A stretch of DNA of 64,000 nt from SCUS01 sp966211675 (GTDB lineage: Bacteria > Myxococcota_A > Polyangia > Polyangiales > Ga0077539), in contig CBIHPK010000002.1 in assembly GCA_966211675.1 (NCBI GenBank), positions 62,001 to 126,000 of the forward strand, written 5' to 3'. Of this stretch, positions 24,472-34,301 are shown piece by piece. A model generated the notes under the pieces. It ran no database searches and had not been told where the DNA came from. It worked only from the letters and a program-made list of their open reading frames with translations. Made by a program: the position numbers and the translations under genes. Numbering within the stretch: position 1 is the first letter of the stretch; each line of letters begins with the position of its first letter.

Positions 24472-25737
24472 CTACGGCGACGAGCTGCGCGTGCGGTAGA
24501 GCACCTCGACGCGGCTGCCGGCGGCCGGGAGGTGCGCCGGGTCGATGGTGATCCGGCGCGTGGCGCCGTCGTAGGTCCAGCCCGTGGTGAGCTGCGTGCG
24601 GCTGCCGTCGGCGGCGACGATCCAGACCTGTACGGTGTCGGGCCGCGCGTCGCCGTCGATGGTCCAGGCGTTGGCGCGGCTGGTGATGTCGCGAGCGAAG
24701 GAGGTGAAGATCGCCGACCAGTCGGTGCTGCACACGCGCGCGGCCAGGCCTCGGGTGCGCGAGGTGAGCGTGAGGTACACGCCGCCGCGGCGGGCGAGCG
24801 TCGGGCAGTCGGTGCGCGACTCGTAGCCCACGATCGAATGGAACACGTAGCTCGAGAACCCTGGCCAGGTGATGACGGTGCTGTGGAAGGCGTCGGCGCT
24901 GAGCGAGCTCTCGTCGTCGGTGATGGCCACGAAGAACTTCAGTGAGTCGGGCCGCGTGAAGCCCTGCCACATGGGCTGCGTGGCGATCCACTGCCGCAGC
25001 CCGTTGACGCTGTCGACGGTGACGTTGATGTGCCGGAGGCGATCGGAGTCCCCGCAGGAGGCCCCCCCGAGCGGCGCAGGGATGCACACCTGGAGGCGCG
25101 CGGTGCCTCGGCGCGCGACCATGATCACCCGGTAGTCGAGACCGCTCGCGCCCATGATGGTGGCGAGGCGGTTCATGTTCTCGTTCACCGCGATGGTCTC
25201 CTCGGTCATCGACCCGGAGGTGTCGACGAAGAGGAGGATGTCCACCGGGGCGCGCGTGGCGGTCATGCCCATGAGGTCCTGCGCGACCTCGCAGCGGTTC
25301 ATGGCCTCGGCGATGGGCAGCCACGACCCGCCGCAGGCCGACCAGGCGCCGAACTCCCCGGTCCCCTCGCAGCGCTGCCTGCCCATGCGGCACATGCCCC
25401 GGAAGGCGTCCTCCGGGCGCTCGAAGCACATCTGCTCCATGCCCGGTGTGCAGACGCAGTCCTCGTTGGCGACGCCGTCGTTGTCGTCGTCGAAGGGCGT
25501 CGCGCAGTTCTCGCGAGGTCCCGTCGAGGCGCCCGTGTCGAGCGGCGGAACCGTCCCGACGTCGCGGGTGACCGTCCCGGTGTCGCGGGGCGGGGTGCCG
25601 GTGTCGCGCACCACCGGTCGGTCGGCGACGCGGGCGTCGACACGGTTGACGCCGCCGTCACCGGAGATCTGGGTGACCTCCTCCGGGGCGCAGGCGGCGA
25701 GGAGTCCGAGGGGGAGCGTGATCCACGGCAGGCGCAT
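24472..25737 (-). CDS. Lipoprotein with von Willebrand factor A domain
   Basis: A 421-residue lipoprotein (lipobox LLAAC, Cys 16) with a tether rich in Asp, Thr and Gly (RDTGTPPRDTGTVTRDVGT). A Cys-rich segment with the calcium-loop-like DDDNDGVANEDC at 83-94 follows, then a vWA domain from about 165 with a complete MIDAS start DTSGS at 172-176. Likely a surface adhesion or protein-binding module. The C-terminal beta-strand region (ITIDPAHLPAAGSRVEVLY) resembles other secreted vWA lipoproteins. It stands as a single gene. Confidence 0.82.
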   Translation of the reverse strand: MRLPWITLPLGLLAACAPEEVTQISGDGGVNRVDARVADRPVVRDTGTPPRDTGTVTRDVGTVPPLDTGASTGPRENCATPFDDDNDGVANEDCVCTPGMEQMCFERPEDAFRGMCRMGRQRCEGTGEFGAWSACGGSWLPIAEAMNRCEVAQDLMGMTATRAPVDILLFVDTSGSMTEETIAVNENMNRLATIMGASGLDYRVIMVARRGTARLQVCIPAPLGGASCGDSDRLRHINVTVDSVNGLRQWIATQPMWQGFTRPDSLKFFVAITDDESSLSADAFHSTVITWPGFSSYVFHSIVGYESRTDCPTLARRGGVYLTLTSRTRGLAARVCSTDWSAIFTSFARDITSRANAWTIDGDARPDTVQVWIVAADGSRTQLTTGWTYDGATRRITIDPAHLPAAGSRVEVLYRTRSSSP

Positions 25738-25801
25738 GACGCCGACGCTAACAGAGTCGCGGGGCGCTCGCCGGTCGGCGGGCGCCCTGGGGAGCCGATG
25801 G

Positions 25802-27358
<1,557 letters not shown>

Positions 27359-27413
27359 AGACCTGCGCCGATACCACAGGTTGGGCCTCTCCGCGCGATC
27401 GGCGGGCGGTGTC

Positions 27414-29441
27414 TCAGAACACCAGGTCGAGGATCTTGTACGGGCTCGTGGCCGAGCAGGTGGTCCCCGACGGGGCGCTGGTGCTCCAGGTGCCGCTGCG
27501 GGTGGCGCTCAGCGTCGCGCCGCGGAAGGCCTGGAGCGTGTAGGTCGTCGCGCTGGTGACCCGATACGGGATCACGCACACCGAGTAGGTCCCCGGCGGG
27601 GGCGTGGTCGTCCAGAAGATCTGCTCGGGGCCCATGTCGAAGCTGTCGTGGTCGAAGGTCCCGCCGCCGCCCATGTGCGCCGCGTAGTTGACGACCACTC
27701 CGCTCGGCGTGGCGACCGCGAGGTCGAGGTCGGCGGTGACGTTCCAGGTGGCCGAGAAGCGGAGCGTCGTGGTGAGGCACGCCGACGAGTAGCAGGTCTG
27801 CCCCGCCGTGCAGGCGCGGCCGCAGGCGCCGCAGTTGGCCGGGTCGCTCGCGAGGTCGCGGCAGGCGCCCGCGGAGCAGAGCGTGAGCCCGGTGCCGCAG
27901 GAGCCCGATACGCAGGAGCCCGCGGAGCAGGTCTGCCCCGCGGCGCAGGCGCGGCCGCAGGCGCCGCAGTTGGAGTTGGAGGTCTGCAGCGACACCTCGC
28001 AGCCGTTGGCGTTGGAGCCGTCGCAGCTGGCGTAGCCCGAAGCGCAGGTGATCCCGCACACCCCGCTCGTGCAGACCGGGACCGAGTTGGGCGGAACGGG
28101 GCAGACGCTGCCGCAGGCGCCGCAGCTCGAGCTGCTGCTGCGCGTGTCGGACTCACACCCGTTGGAGGCCACGCCGTCGCAGTCCCCGAAGCCCGCGGCG
28201 CAGGCGCCCACGATGCACGCCCCGGCCAAGCAGGCCGGCACGGCGTTGGGGAGCACGCACGCCCGGGGGCACGCGCCGCAGTGGGAGGCGTCGGTGTTGA
28301 GGTCGACGCAGGACCCGCCGCAGCTGGTCAGGCCCGACGCGCAGCCGCTGAGCAGGCACACCCCGTCGGTGCAGGTGAGGCCCGCGCTGCAGGTGTTGCC
28401 GCAGCGCCCGCAGTGCGTGTTGCTGCTGCTGAAGTTGGTCTCGCAGCCGTTGGTCGGGGTGCCGTCGCAATCACCTCGTCCCGCGCTGCAGGCGAGGGTG
28501 CAGGCGCCCGCGACGCAGGCCGCGGAACCGCCCGCGGAGGGGCAGACGTTGCCGCAGCGGCCGCAGCTGGAGGCGCTGGTGCGGGTGTCGGTCTCGCAGC
28601 CGTTGGCGGCGTTGCCGTCGCAGTCCGCGAAGCCCGGGTTGCAGGTGGTCGTGCACACGCCCGCGCCGCAGCGGGAGACGCCGTTGGTGACCGTGGGGCA
28701 GGGCGTGTTGGTCACGGTGCGGCCGTCCGCCGAGCAGACCCGCCGGGTGCTCTCGTCGGCGCAGCTCACCGAGCTGGGCACGCAGGCCTGCGGGGCGCAG
28801 CTGCCGTCGGGGTTGCAGACGTTGTTCGGGGGGCAGTCGACGGCGGTGTTGCAGTCCACGCAGAGCATGCGGCTGGTGTTGCAGACCTGCATGCGCGCCG
28901 AGCAGTCTCGGTCCGAGCGGCACGGCGGAGGCGCCGGGACGCAGCGGTTGCCCGAGCAGATGTCGGTGCCGGTGCAGTCGACGGCGGTGAGGCAGTCGAC
29001 GCAGATGCCGAGGGTGCGCTCGCACACCTGGGAGCGCGCCCCGCACTCGCGGTCCGAACGGCAGCTGAGGGGTGGGACGTCGGTGGGCACATCGGCGGGC
29101 ACATCGGCGGGCACATCGGCAGGCACGTCCACCGGGGCGTCGACGGCGACCGGGACATCCGCGGGAACGTCCACCAGCACGTCCGGGAGGACGTCCTCGC
29201 CCACGTCTGCGGTCACGTCCGGGGCGACGTCCAGGGCCGCGTCCTCCGCGTCCTCGACGACGGGCGCGTCGGCCGGGACGTCGACGACCGGGGCCACATC
29301 GACGGCGAGGTCGGAGGTGACGTCCGACGAGGCGTCGGTGTCGACCGGCGCTGGCCCGGAGCTCCTCGGAGAAGAACAGGCCGCGACGAGGGAGAAGGCC
29401 AGGAGGGAGAGGTGTCGAAGCGAAGCTCGTTGAGACCGCAT
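27414..29441 (-). CDS. Cys-rich repeat lipoprotein with DUF2135-like C-terminus
   Basis: A 675-residue lipoprotein (lipobox LVAAC). A long acidic tether at about 30-120 is built from DVPAD-type repeats. Two 45-residue CRSDRxC modules follow, then six CGxCG modules of the same family as the protein at 35569-39093 (CGACGRACAAGQTC). The last 110 residues form a beta-sandwich-like domain (WNVTADLDLAVATPSG, FDMGPEQIFW, PGTYSVCVIPY) resembling DUF2135/YfaP. Its role is unknown; many disulfides imply function outside the cytoplasm. Neighbours are a PQQ-like lipoprotein and pccB, without obvious link. Confidence 0.75.
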   Translation of the reverse strand: MRSQRASLRHLSLLAFSLVAACSSPRSSGPAPVDTDASSDVTSDLAVDVAPVVDVPADAPVVEDAEDAALDVAPDVTADVGEDVLPDVLVDVPADVPVAVDAPVDVPADVPADVPADVPTDVPPLSCRSDRECGARSQVCERTLGICVDCLTAVDCTGTDICSGNRCVPAPPPCRSDRDCSARMQVCNTSRMLCVDCNTAVDCPPNNVCNPDGSCAPQACVPSSVSCADESTRRVCSADGRTVTNTPCPTVTNGVSRCGAGVCTTTCNPGFADCDGNAANGCETDTRTSASSCGRCGNVCPSAGGSAACVAGACTLACSAGRGDCDGTPTNGCETNFSSSNTHCGRCGNTCSAGLTCTDGVCLLSGCASGLTSCGGSCVDLNTDASHCGACPRACVLPNAVPACLAGACIVGACAAGFGDCDGVASNGCESDTRSSSSSCGACGSVCPVPPNSVPVCTSGVCGITCASGYASCDGSNANGCEVSLQTSNSNCGACGRACAAGQTCSAGSCVSGSCGTGLTLCSAGACRDLASDPANCGACGRACTAGQTCYSSACLTTTLRFSATWNVTADLDLAVATPSGVVVNYAAHMGGGGTFDHDSFDMGPEQIFWTTTPPPGTYSVCVIPYRVTSATTYTLQAFRGATLSATRSGTWSTSAPSGTTCSATSPYKILDLVF

Positions 29442-29507
29442 GACAGCGGTTCTCGGGGATCAGTCGGCGGGTGTCAAACGGCCGACACGGCGTTTACCTG
29501 ATGGGGC

Positions 29508-31130
29508 TCAGCGGGTGGTGAAGAGCGAGACCGTGCGGGAGCCGGTCACGTAGACCCGGCCATCGGCGACCACGACCGGGGTCCACTGGCGCACGCTCGG
29601 CGGCGCCCCGGCGAAGATCTCCATCCCGTTGGAGATGTCGATCGCGCGGAGCGAGGCGGGCGTCGTGCCCGCGACCCACAGGATGCCGTTGTTGTTGCCG
29701 TTGGACGAGACCGCGGGCGCCGCGGGGTTGGAGACGGTGGCGCTGCACCAGGCGGTGGTGAGCTCGGTGCCGGAGACGCGCAGGGCCATGACGCCGCCGC
29801 TGCCCGAGCAGCCCGAGCGGGTTCCGCGGCCGGGGGCGAACACGAAGGTCTCCGTGCCGTTCGACCAGGCCGCCGCCGCGCCGAAGTTGCCCCCCGAGAA
29901 GAAGCGCGTCTGGAAGACCTCCGAGCCGGTTCCGCCGAGGTTCTCGCGGTCGAGCAGGTAGCTCACGCCGGCCTTGCCGCCCTGCCAGAGCAGCCGCGAG
30001 GCGCCCGTGATCGGGGGCAGAACCAGCGGGGACACGGAGCCGATGTCCAGGTCCTGCAGGTCGAGCATCCGGGCGTCCGAGGCCTCGAAGAACGAGGCGT
30101 CGTCGGTCGACGTGGTGGGCCCCGTGGCGCCGCCGCCGAGGCGGATCACGCGCTCGCCGAGCGAGCCCGGGGTGTGGCCGCCGAGGGGCGTGCTGTTGCC
30201 CGTGGCGACGAAGAGCCGGCCGGTCTCGTCCATCGCCGAGCCGCCGACCGCCCAGATGCCGGAGCCGCGGCCGGGGGTGGCGAAGGCGACCTGCTGCGCG
30301 GGGTTGGCGGCGTCGATGCCGACGACCCAGCCGTGATAGATGCCGCAGTCGCCGTAGAGCCCGCCGAAGGGGACGAACACTCGGCCGTCGGCGAACTGGA
30401 GCGCGCCGCGCTGGCCGGTGGCGCGCGCGTCGAAGCTCGACCCGCCGGTGGCCGGGGGGGCGATGTTGACGGGGTAGCCCGCGCGCTGCTGCCCGGTGGT
30501 CGCGTCGAGCGCGTTGAGCTTGAACTGGAGCCCGCCGTCGTTGGTGAAGGCGACGGCGTAGAGGGTGTTGGTCGCCGGATCGATGACCCCGGTGCTCACC
30601 ACGCCGATGGGGTTGATGTTGCCGCACTGCTGCGCCGAGCGGGGCACAGGGGTGCCGAGGGGCGTGCGCCAGAGCTCGGCGCCGCTGGCGGCGTCGAGGG
30701 CGTAGAGGGAGTTGTTCTGCGTGGCGACGAAGAGCACGTCGTGGCGCGCGCCGCCCACCATCAGCCCAGGGAGGTACAGCGGCTGAGCGTAGACCTCGCC
30801 GTCGAGCGCGGGGGCGAAGGCGTCGACGCGGCCGAAGCCCGCCTGCACGGCGGCGACCGTGAGGCGCGTCTCGTTGCGGTTGGCGCCCGTGCGCGCCCGA
30901 TCGAACTGGAAGGTCGTGACCGCGGTGCTCGTGGTCACGGGCGTACCGGAGTCGGGTCGCACGCCCACGTCCGGGCGGACTCCGTCGTCGGTCGCGACCG
31001 CGGGCGTGTCGGTCGAGCCGCCGTCGATGACCCCGCTGTCGTTCGTCAGGTTGATCGGGGCCTCGGAGGAGCAGGCGCTGGAGGCGAAGGCGGCGGTCAG
31101 GAGAAAGGGGTGGAAGAGCGATGATTTCAT
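29508..31130 (-). CDS. PQQ-like beta-propeller lipoprotein
   Basis: A 540-residue lipoprotein (lipobox SSAC in MKSSLFHPFLLTAAFASSAC) with a tether rich in Asp, Gly and Thr. The body has propeller blades typical of PQQ-repeat proteins: NNSLYALDAASGAELWRTPLG, FKLNALDATTGQQRAGYP and LRAIDISNGMEIFAG. No dehydrogenase active-site pattern was recognised, so it may be a non-catalytic propeller of the BamB kind. It could share a message with the downstream cysteine-repeat lipoprotein, 66 bases away. Confidence 0.78.
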   Translation of the reverse strand: MKSSLFHPFLLTAAFASSACSSEAPINLTNDSGVIDGGSTDTPAVATDDGVRPDVGVRPDSGTPVTTSTAVTTFQFDRARTGANRNETRLTVAAVQAGFGRVDAFAPALDGEVYAQPLYLPGLMVGGARHDVLFVATQNNSLYALDAASGAELWRTPLGTPVPRSAQQCGNINPIGVVSTGVIDPATNTLYAVAFTNDGGLQFKLNALDATTGQQRAGYPVNIAPPATGGSSFDARATGQRGALQFADGRVFVPFGGLYGDCGIYHGWVVGIDAANPAQQVAFATPGRGSGIWAVGGSAMDETGRLFVATGNSTPLGGHTPGSLGERVIRLGGGATGPTTSTDDASFFEASDARMLDLQDLDIGSVSPLVLPPITGASRLLWQGGKAGVSYLLDRENLGGTGSEVFQTRFFSGGNFGAAAAWSNGTETFVFAPGRGTRSGCSGSGGVMALRVSGTELTTAWCSATVSNPAAPAVSSNGNNNGILWVAGTTPASLRAIDISNGMEIFAGAPPSVRQWTPVVVADGRVYVTGSRTVSLFTTR

Positions 31131-31323
31131 GGGTGGTGCGCATGAAGCAGCGGTCCCCGGTGCCGGTCAAGTGGACTTCTCGGGGATGCTGACGGGACCG
31201 GCGCGCGGGCCGGGAGTGCGTCGCGGGCGTAGCAGGTGGAGGGCTGCGTTGGCGTCCGGGTGGCGCTTGCGTGGATGGTGCCCGTAGCGCTAGAAGCTCC
31301 GCGCTCCACCTGATTCGCCGAGA

Positions 31324-31372
31324 GGGCGTCTATTGCTTCGTCGTGGGCCGTGTTGACCCCACGACGACGCCC
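31324..31372 (+). promoter_or_regulatory. Two-tier hairpin in the leader of the gene at 31402
   Basis: An inner 9-bp stem (CGTCGTGGG at 31339-31347 with CCCACGACG at 31358-31366) is enclosed by an outer 7-bp stem (GGGCGTC at 31324-31330 with GACGCCC at 31366-31372; one base shared), with an 8-base bulge on the left side. It ends 29 bases before the start codon. It could be a 5'-UTR structure or a terminator-like attenuator; there is no T-run. Confidence 0.4.
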
Positions 31373-31401
31373 TCCGCGCCACCCGTTAAGGACCCTATTC
31401 C

Positions 31402-32103
31402 ATGGACCGTGCTCCCTCCGATCGTGACCTTCGCGACCTGCTCCTTTCCTTGCGTGACACTTTCAAGGAGGCCGCCGCGCGCATCGATGACGCGCTCGGC
31501 ACCGCCCCCGCCGCCGCCCCGTCGGGCTTCCGCCGCGACGACGATCGCCGGCCGGCCCGCGATTTCAACGCCCCTCGCGAGGTGCGTGGCCCGCGTGATT
31601 TCGGCGCCGCCCAGGCCTACCGCGGCGAGAACCGCGACAGCCGCGGGCCGCAGCAGCGGGAGTTCCAGGGGCAGCGCGAGCCGCGGGATTTCCGCGCCGC
31701 CGAGCCCGCCGCCTTCCGGGGTGACAGCCGCGGGTCCGACCCGGGCGTGCGCAACCCGCTGGAGAAGCTCCGCGAGGAGGTTCGCACCATCAGCAACGAC
31801 GCGCCCGGCATGGACCCGTCGCTGCTCCGCCTGAAGATCGAGGCCGTCACCGCGGAGACGCGGGTGCTCCAGCCGCGCATCAACGACCCCGAGGACAACG
31901 ACATCGCCGCGAAGATCATGCGGTCGCTGACGGCCATCGTGAGCGAGCACCGCCCGGGTCACGTCTACGGCCTCGCCCGCCACCACCAGGCCGACTGGAA
32001 CGACGTCTCCCGCCGCGCCCGCGACGAGCTCCGCGCCCTGGAGAACGGCGGCGGCGCCGACGCCGGGTCGCACAGCAAGTCCGAGCCCGACCTCGACGCC
32101 TGA
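31402..32103 (+). CDS. Unrecognised protein with Arg/Gly/Phe-rich disordered middle
   Basis: A 233-residue soluble protein with ATG 31402 and TAAGGA 9 bases upstream. An N-terminal helix (DRDLRDLLLSLRDTFKEAAARIDDAL) is followed by a disordered segment at about 45-115 with repeated R-D-F and F-R-G units (REVRGPRDFGAA, REFQGQREPRDFRAAE). The C-terminal 110 residues are helical (NPLEKLREEVRTISND, LLRLKIEAVTAETRVLQPRI). RG/F-rich tracts often bind RNA or drive condensates, but nothing here proves it. I do not recognise the family. Confidence 0.7.
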   Translation: MDRAPSDRDLRDLLLSLRDTFKEAAARIDDALGTAPAAAPSGFRRDDDRRPARDFNAPREVRGPRDFGAAQAYRGENRDSRGPQQREFQGQREPRDFRAAEPAAFRGDSRGSDPGVRNPLEKLREEVRTISNDAPGMDPSLLRLKIEAVTAETRVLQPRINDPEDNDIAAKIMRSLTAIVSEHRPGHVYGLARHHQADWNDVSRRARDELRALENGGGADAGSHSKSEPDLDA

Positions 32104-32119
32104 TCCGCCCCTCTCCCTC

Positions 32120-32641
32120 TCAGCGTCTCCGCATCAGCTCGGCGATGCCCGCCTCGATCTGCGGCTGCTCGGACATCGAGAAGCCCTCCCTCTCTCGGGT
32201 GATGATGCCCGTCCGATCGATCCACACCGAGAACGGCGCCGCGCGGCGCGGGTTGTAGACCGAGACCACCTGCGTCTCGAGGTCGGTCACCACGGGGAAC
32301 GTGATGCCCAGCCGCCGCGCCGCCGCGCCCGCCTCGGCGACGGTGTCGGGGCCGTCCATCGAGATGGCCACCACCTGGAGCTGTCCGCCGTAGCGCTGGA
32401 AGAGCGCCTGGTACACCGGGAGTTCCTGCATGCAGGGCTGGCACCACGTCGCCCAGAAGAGCACCACGATGGGCTTGCGGTGGAGCGAGTCGGTGAGCCG
32501 GAACCTCCCTCGCGTCGGGCCTCCGGGCGCGCACGGGAGCGTGAACTCCGGCGCCTCGGTGCCGACCGAGGCGAGGACGGGTTGCGCGGCCGAGGCGAGC
32601 GCGGCGCTGAGCAGGATCGAGGCGAAGGCGCGTCGGTTCAT
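32120..32641 (-). CDS. TlpA/ResA-like thiol-disulfide oxidoreductase
   Basis: A 173-residue exported thioredoxin-fold protein. The signal MNRRAFASILLSAALASAAQPVLAS leads to a redoxin domain with C67 and C70 in FWATWCQPCMQELP, and the VGTEAPEFTL start typical of TlpA/AhpC-TSA proteins. It probably reduces or isomerises disulfides in the periplasm, possibly for cytochrome c maturation or the cysteine-rich surface proteins of this region. A GTG at 32656 would add five residues and cannot be excluded. Confidence 0.87.
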   Translation of the reverse strand: MNRRAFASILLSAALASAAQPVLASVGTEAPEFTLPCAPGGPTRGRFRLTDSLHRKPIVVLFWATWCQPCMQELPVYQALFQRYGGQLQVVAISMDGPDTVAEAGAAARRLGITFPVVTDLETQVVSVYNPRRAAPFSVWIDRTGIITREREGFSMSEQPQIEAGIAELMRRR

Positions 32642-32720
32642 GGGCCCGTACGACACCTCACCCTGGGGAAATGTTCAACGTGGTCGGGGCCTGTGGGGGC
32701 TGTGGTACGGTCTCCCCGCA

Positions 32721-33380
32721 ATGAGCTCGAGGTGGCGTTGGATGGTCCCCCTGGCAGGCGCGCTCGCGTCGGTGGGCCTCGGGGGTGCGCTGGTGACGGC
32801 GGGCTGCACCGAGCCCAGGAGCCCGACGGTCGGGCAACGCTTCGAAGACCACTTCGAGCGCAGCGAGCTGGGGCCCGACTGGCGAGAGACCGGCGAGGGC
32901 TGGCGCATCGAGGGCGGCGCGCTGCGCGGACAGGGCGCCCGCAACCACCCGCTCTGGCTCAAGCGCAAGCTGCCTCGCAACGCTCGCATCGAGTTCGACG
33001 CGTGGAGCGAGTCGCCCGCCGGGGACCTGAAGTGCGAGGTCTGGGGTGATGGCAGCTCGCACGCCGTGCAGGCCGCCTACACCGCGACCAGCTACGTGGT
33101 GATCTTCGGCGGCTGGGGCAACAACTACAACGTCATCGCCCGCATGGACGAGCACGCGCCCGACCGCCGGCAGCGCGTGGGCCCGCGCGTCGAGATGGGG
33201 CGGCACTACCACTTCACCATCGAGCGGCGCGGCCGGGTGCTGCGCTGGCTGCTCGACGGCGCGCCGATGCTGGAGTGGGACGACCCCGATCCGCTCGCGG
33301 GCCCCGGGCACGAGTACTTCGCGTTCAACGACTGGGACGCGCTGGTACATTTCGACAACCTCGTGATCACACCCCTGTGA
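32721..33380 (+). CDS. Lipoprotein with concanavalin-like beta-sandwich
   Basis: A 219-residue lipoprotein (lipobox VTAGC). The mature part FEDHFERSELGPDWRETGEGWRIEGGALRG opens a lectin/glucanase-like jelly-roll as in 3-keto-disaccharide hydrolase and LamG-type proteins: NARIEFDAWSES, MGRHYHFTIERRGRVLRWLLDG and HFDNLVI. It probably binds carbohydrate at the surface. No catalytic residues can be assigned. It runs 25 bases ahead of the MXAN_5187-family gene on the same strand. Confidence 0.7.
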   Translation: MSSRWRWMVPLAGALASVGLGGALVTAGCTEPRSPTVGQRFEDHFERSELGPDWRETGEGWRIEGGALRGQGARNHPLWLKRKLPRNARIEFDAWSESPAGDLKCEVWGDGSSHAVQAAYTATSYVVIFGGWGNNYNVIARMDEHAPDRRQRVGPRVEMGRHYHFTIERRGRVLRWLLDGAPMLEWDDPDPLAGPGHEYFAFNDWDALVHFDNLVITPL

Positions 33381-33405
33381 GCGACAGGCACCACCGGAGG
33401 TCGCG

Positions 33406-34263
33406 GTGACACCAGCGGAGATCCAGAAGGAGCTCGACGAGCTCGAGTCCCGCCTCGAGCGGCTGCGGATCAAGTACGACCAGTACTTCATCGGCATCGA
33501 GAAGGTGATGCCGTTCGTGCAGCGCAAGGACGTGGACCGGCGCTTCGCGCAGCTGCACAAGGAGCAGTTTCGCAACGGCGGTCTGCGCTTCCGCTTCCAG
33601 ACGATGGTGCAGCGCTTCACCACCTACCAGACGTACTGGGGGCGCATCATCCGGCAGATCGAGGAGGGCACGTACAAGCGCGACCTCATCCGCGCGCAGC
33701 GGCTCGGCCGCAACCTCGACAAGCGGCCCGCCGCGCAGGCCGACGAGGCCGCGCCCGACCCGATGGAGCTCACCGACGACGACCTGACGGAGGCCACGGC
33801 CGACGAGCCGACGCCCCGGGACGCGACCACGCACGCCTCCCGCGGTCACGAGGTCGAGGCCTTCCCCGACCTCGGCGGCTCTCCGATGCGAGCCCCGACG
33901 CCCGCGCCCATCCCGGCCCCCCGGCCTTCGCTCGGAACCCTCGGCCCCAACGCTCCCCGAGCGCCGCTGAGCCCTCCGCTCCGCTCCGTGCTCGCCACGC
34001 GGCCCGGCCCTGCGCCCGCGCCGAAGCCCGCGCCCCCGGCCGACGACGCGCAGCTCCGCGCCCTCCACCAGCGCTTCGTCGAGGCCCGCCGGATGACCGG
34101 CGAGAACACCGACGTGCAGTTCGAGTCCATCGCGCGTCAGGCCCGCGAGACGCTCCCCCGCCTCGCGCAGAAGTACCAGGGCGCCGAGGTGCGACTCGAC
34201 GTCTCGATCAAGGACGGCAAGGCCGTGCTCAAGCCGATCGTGACGATGCCGAAGAAGACCTGA
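33406..34263 (+). CDS. MXAN_5187 C-terminal domain family protein
   Basis: A 285-residue protein with GTG start and GGAGG six bases upstream. The N-terminal 110 residues (coiled-coil EIQKELDELESRLERLRIKYDQYF, then RFQTMVQRFTTYQTYWGRIIRQIEEG) match the domain named after Myxococcus xanthus MXAN_5187. A Pro/Ala-rich disordered centre at about 120-205 precedes a second folded region with RRMTGENTDVQFESIARQARE and VRLDVSIKDGKAVLKPIV. The role of the family is not established. Its presence is good evidence for Myxococcota. Confidence 0.75.
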   Translation: MTPAEIQKELDELESRLERLRIKYDQYFIGIEKVMPFVQRKDVDRRFAQLHKEQFRNGGLRFRFQTMVQRFTTYQTYWGRIIRQIEEGTYKRDLIRAQRLGRNLDKRPAAQADEAAPDPMELTDDDLTEATADEPTPRDATTHASRGHEVEAFPDLGGSPMRAPTPAPIPAPRPSLGTLGPNAPRAPLSPPLRSVLATRPGPAPAPKPAPPADDAQLRALHQRFVEARRMTGENTDVQFESIARQARETLPRLAQKYQGAEVRLDVSIKDGKAVLKPIVTMPKKT

Positions 34264-34301
34264 GGCGGGTTTTTACTGGAGTCGGTAAGCGGGGCGCAGG
34301 G

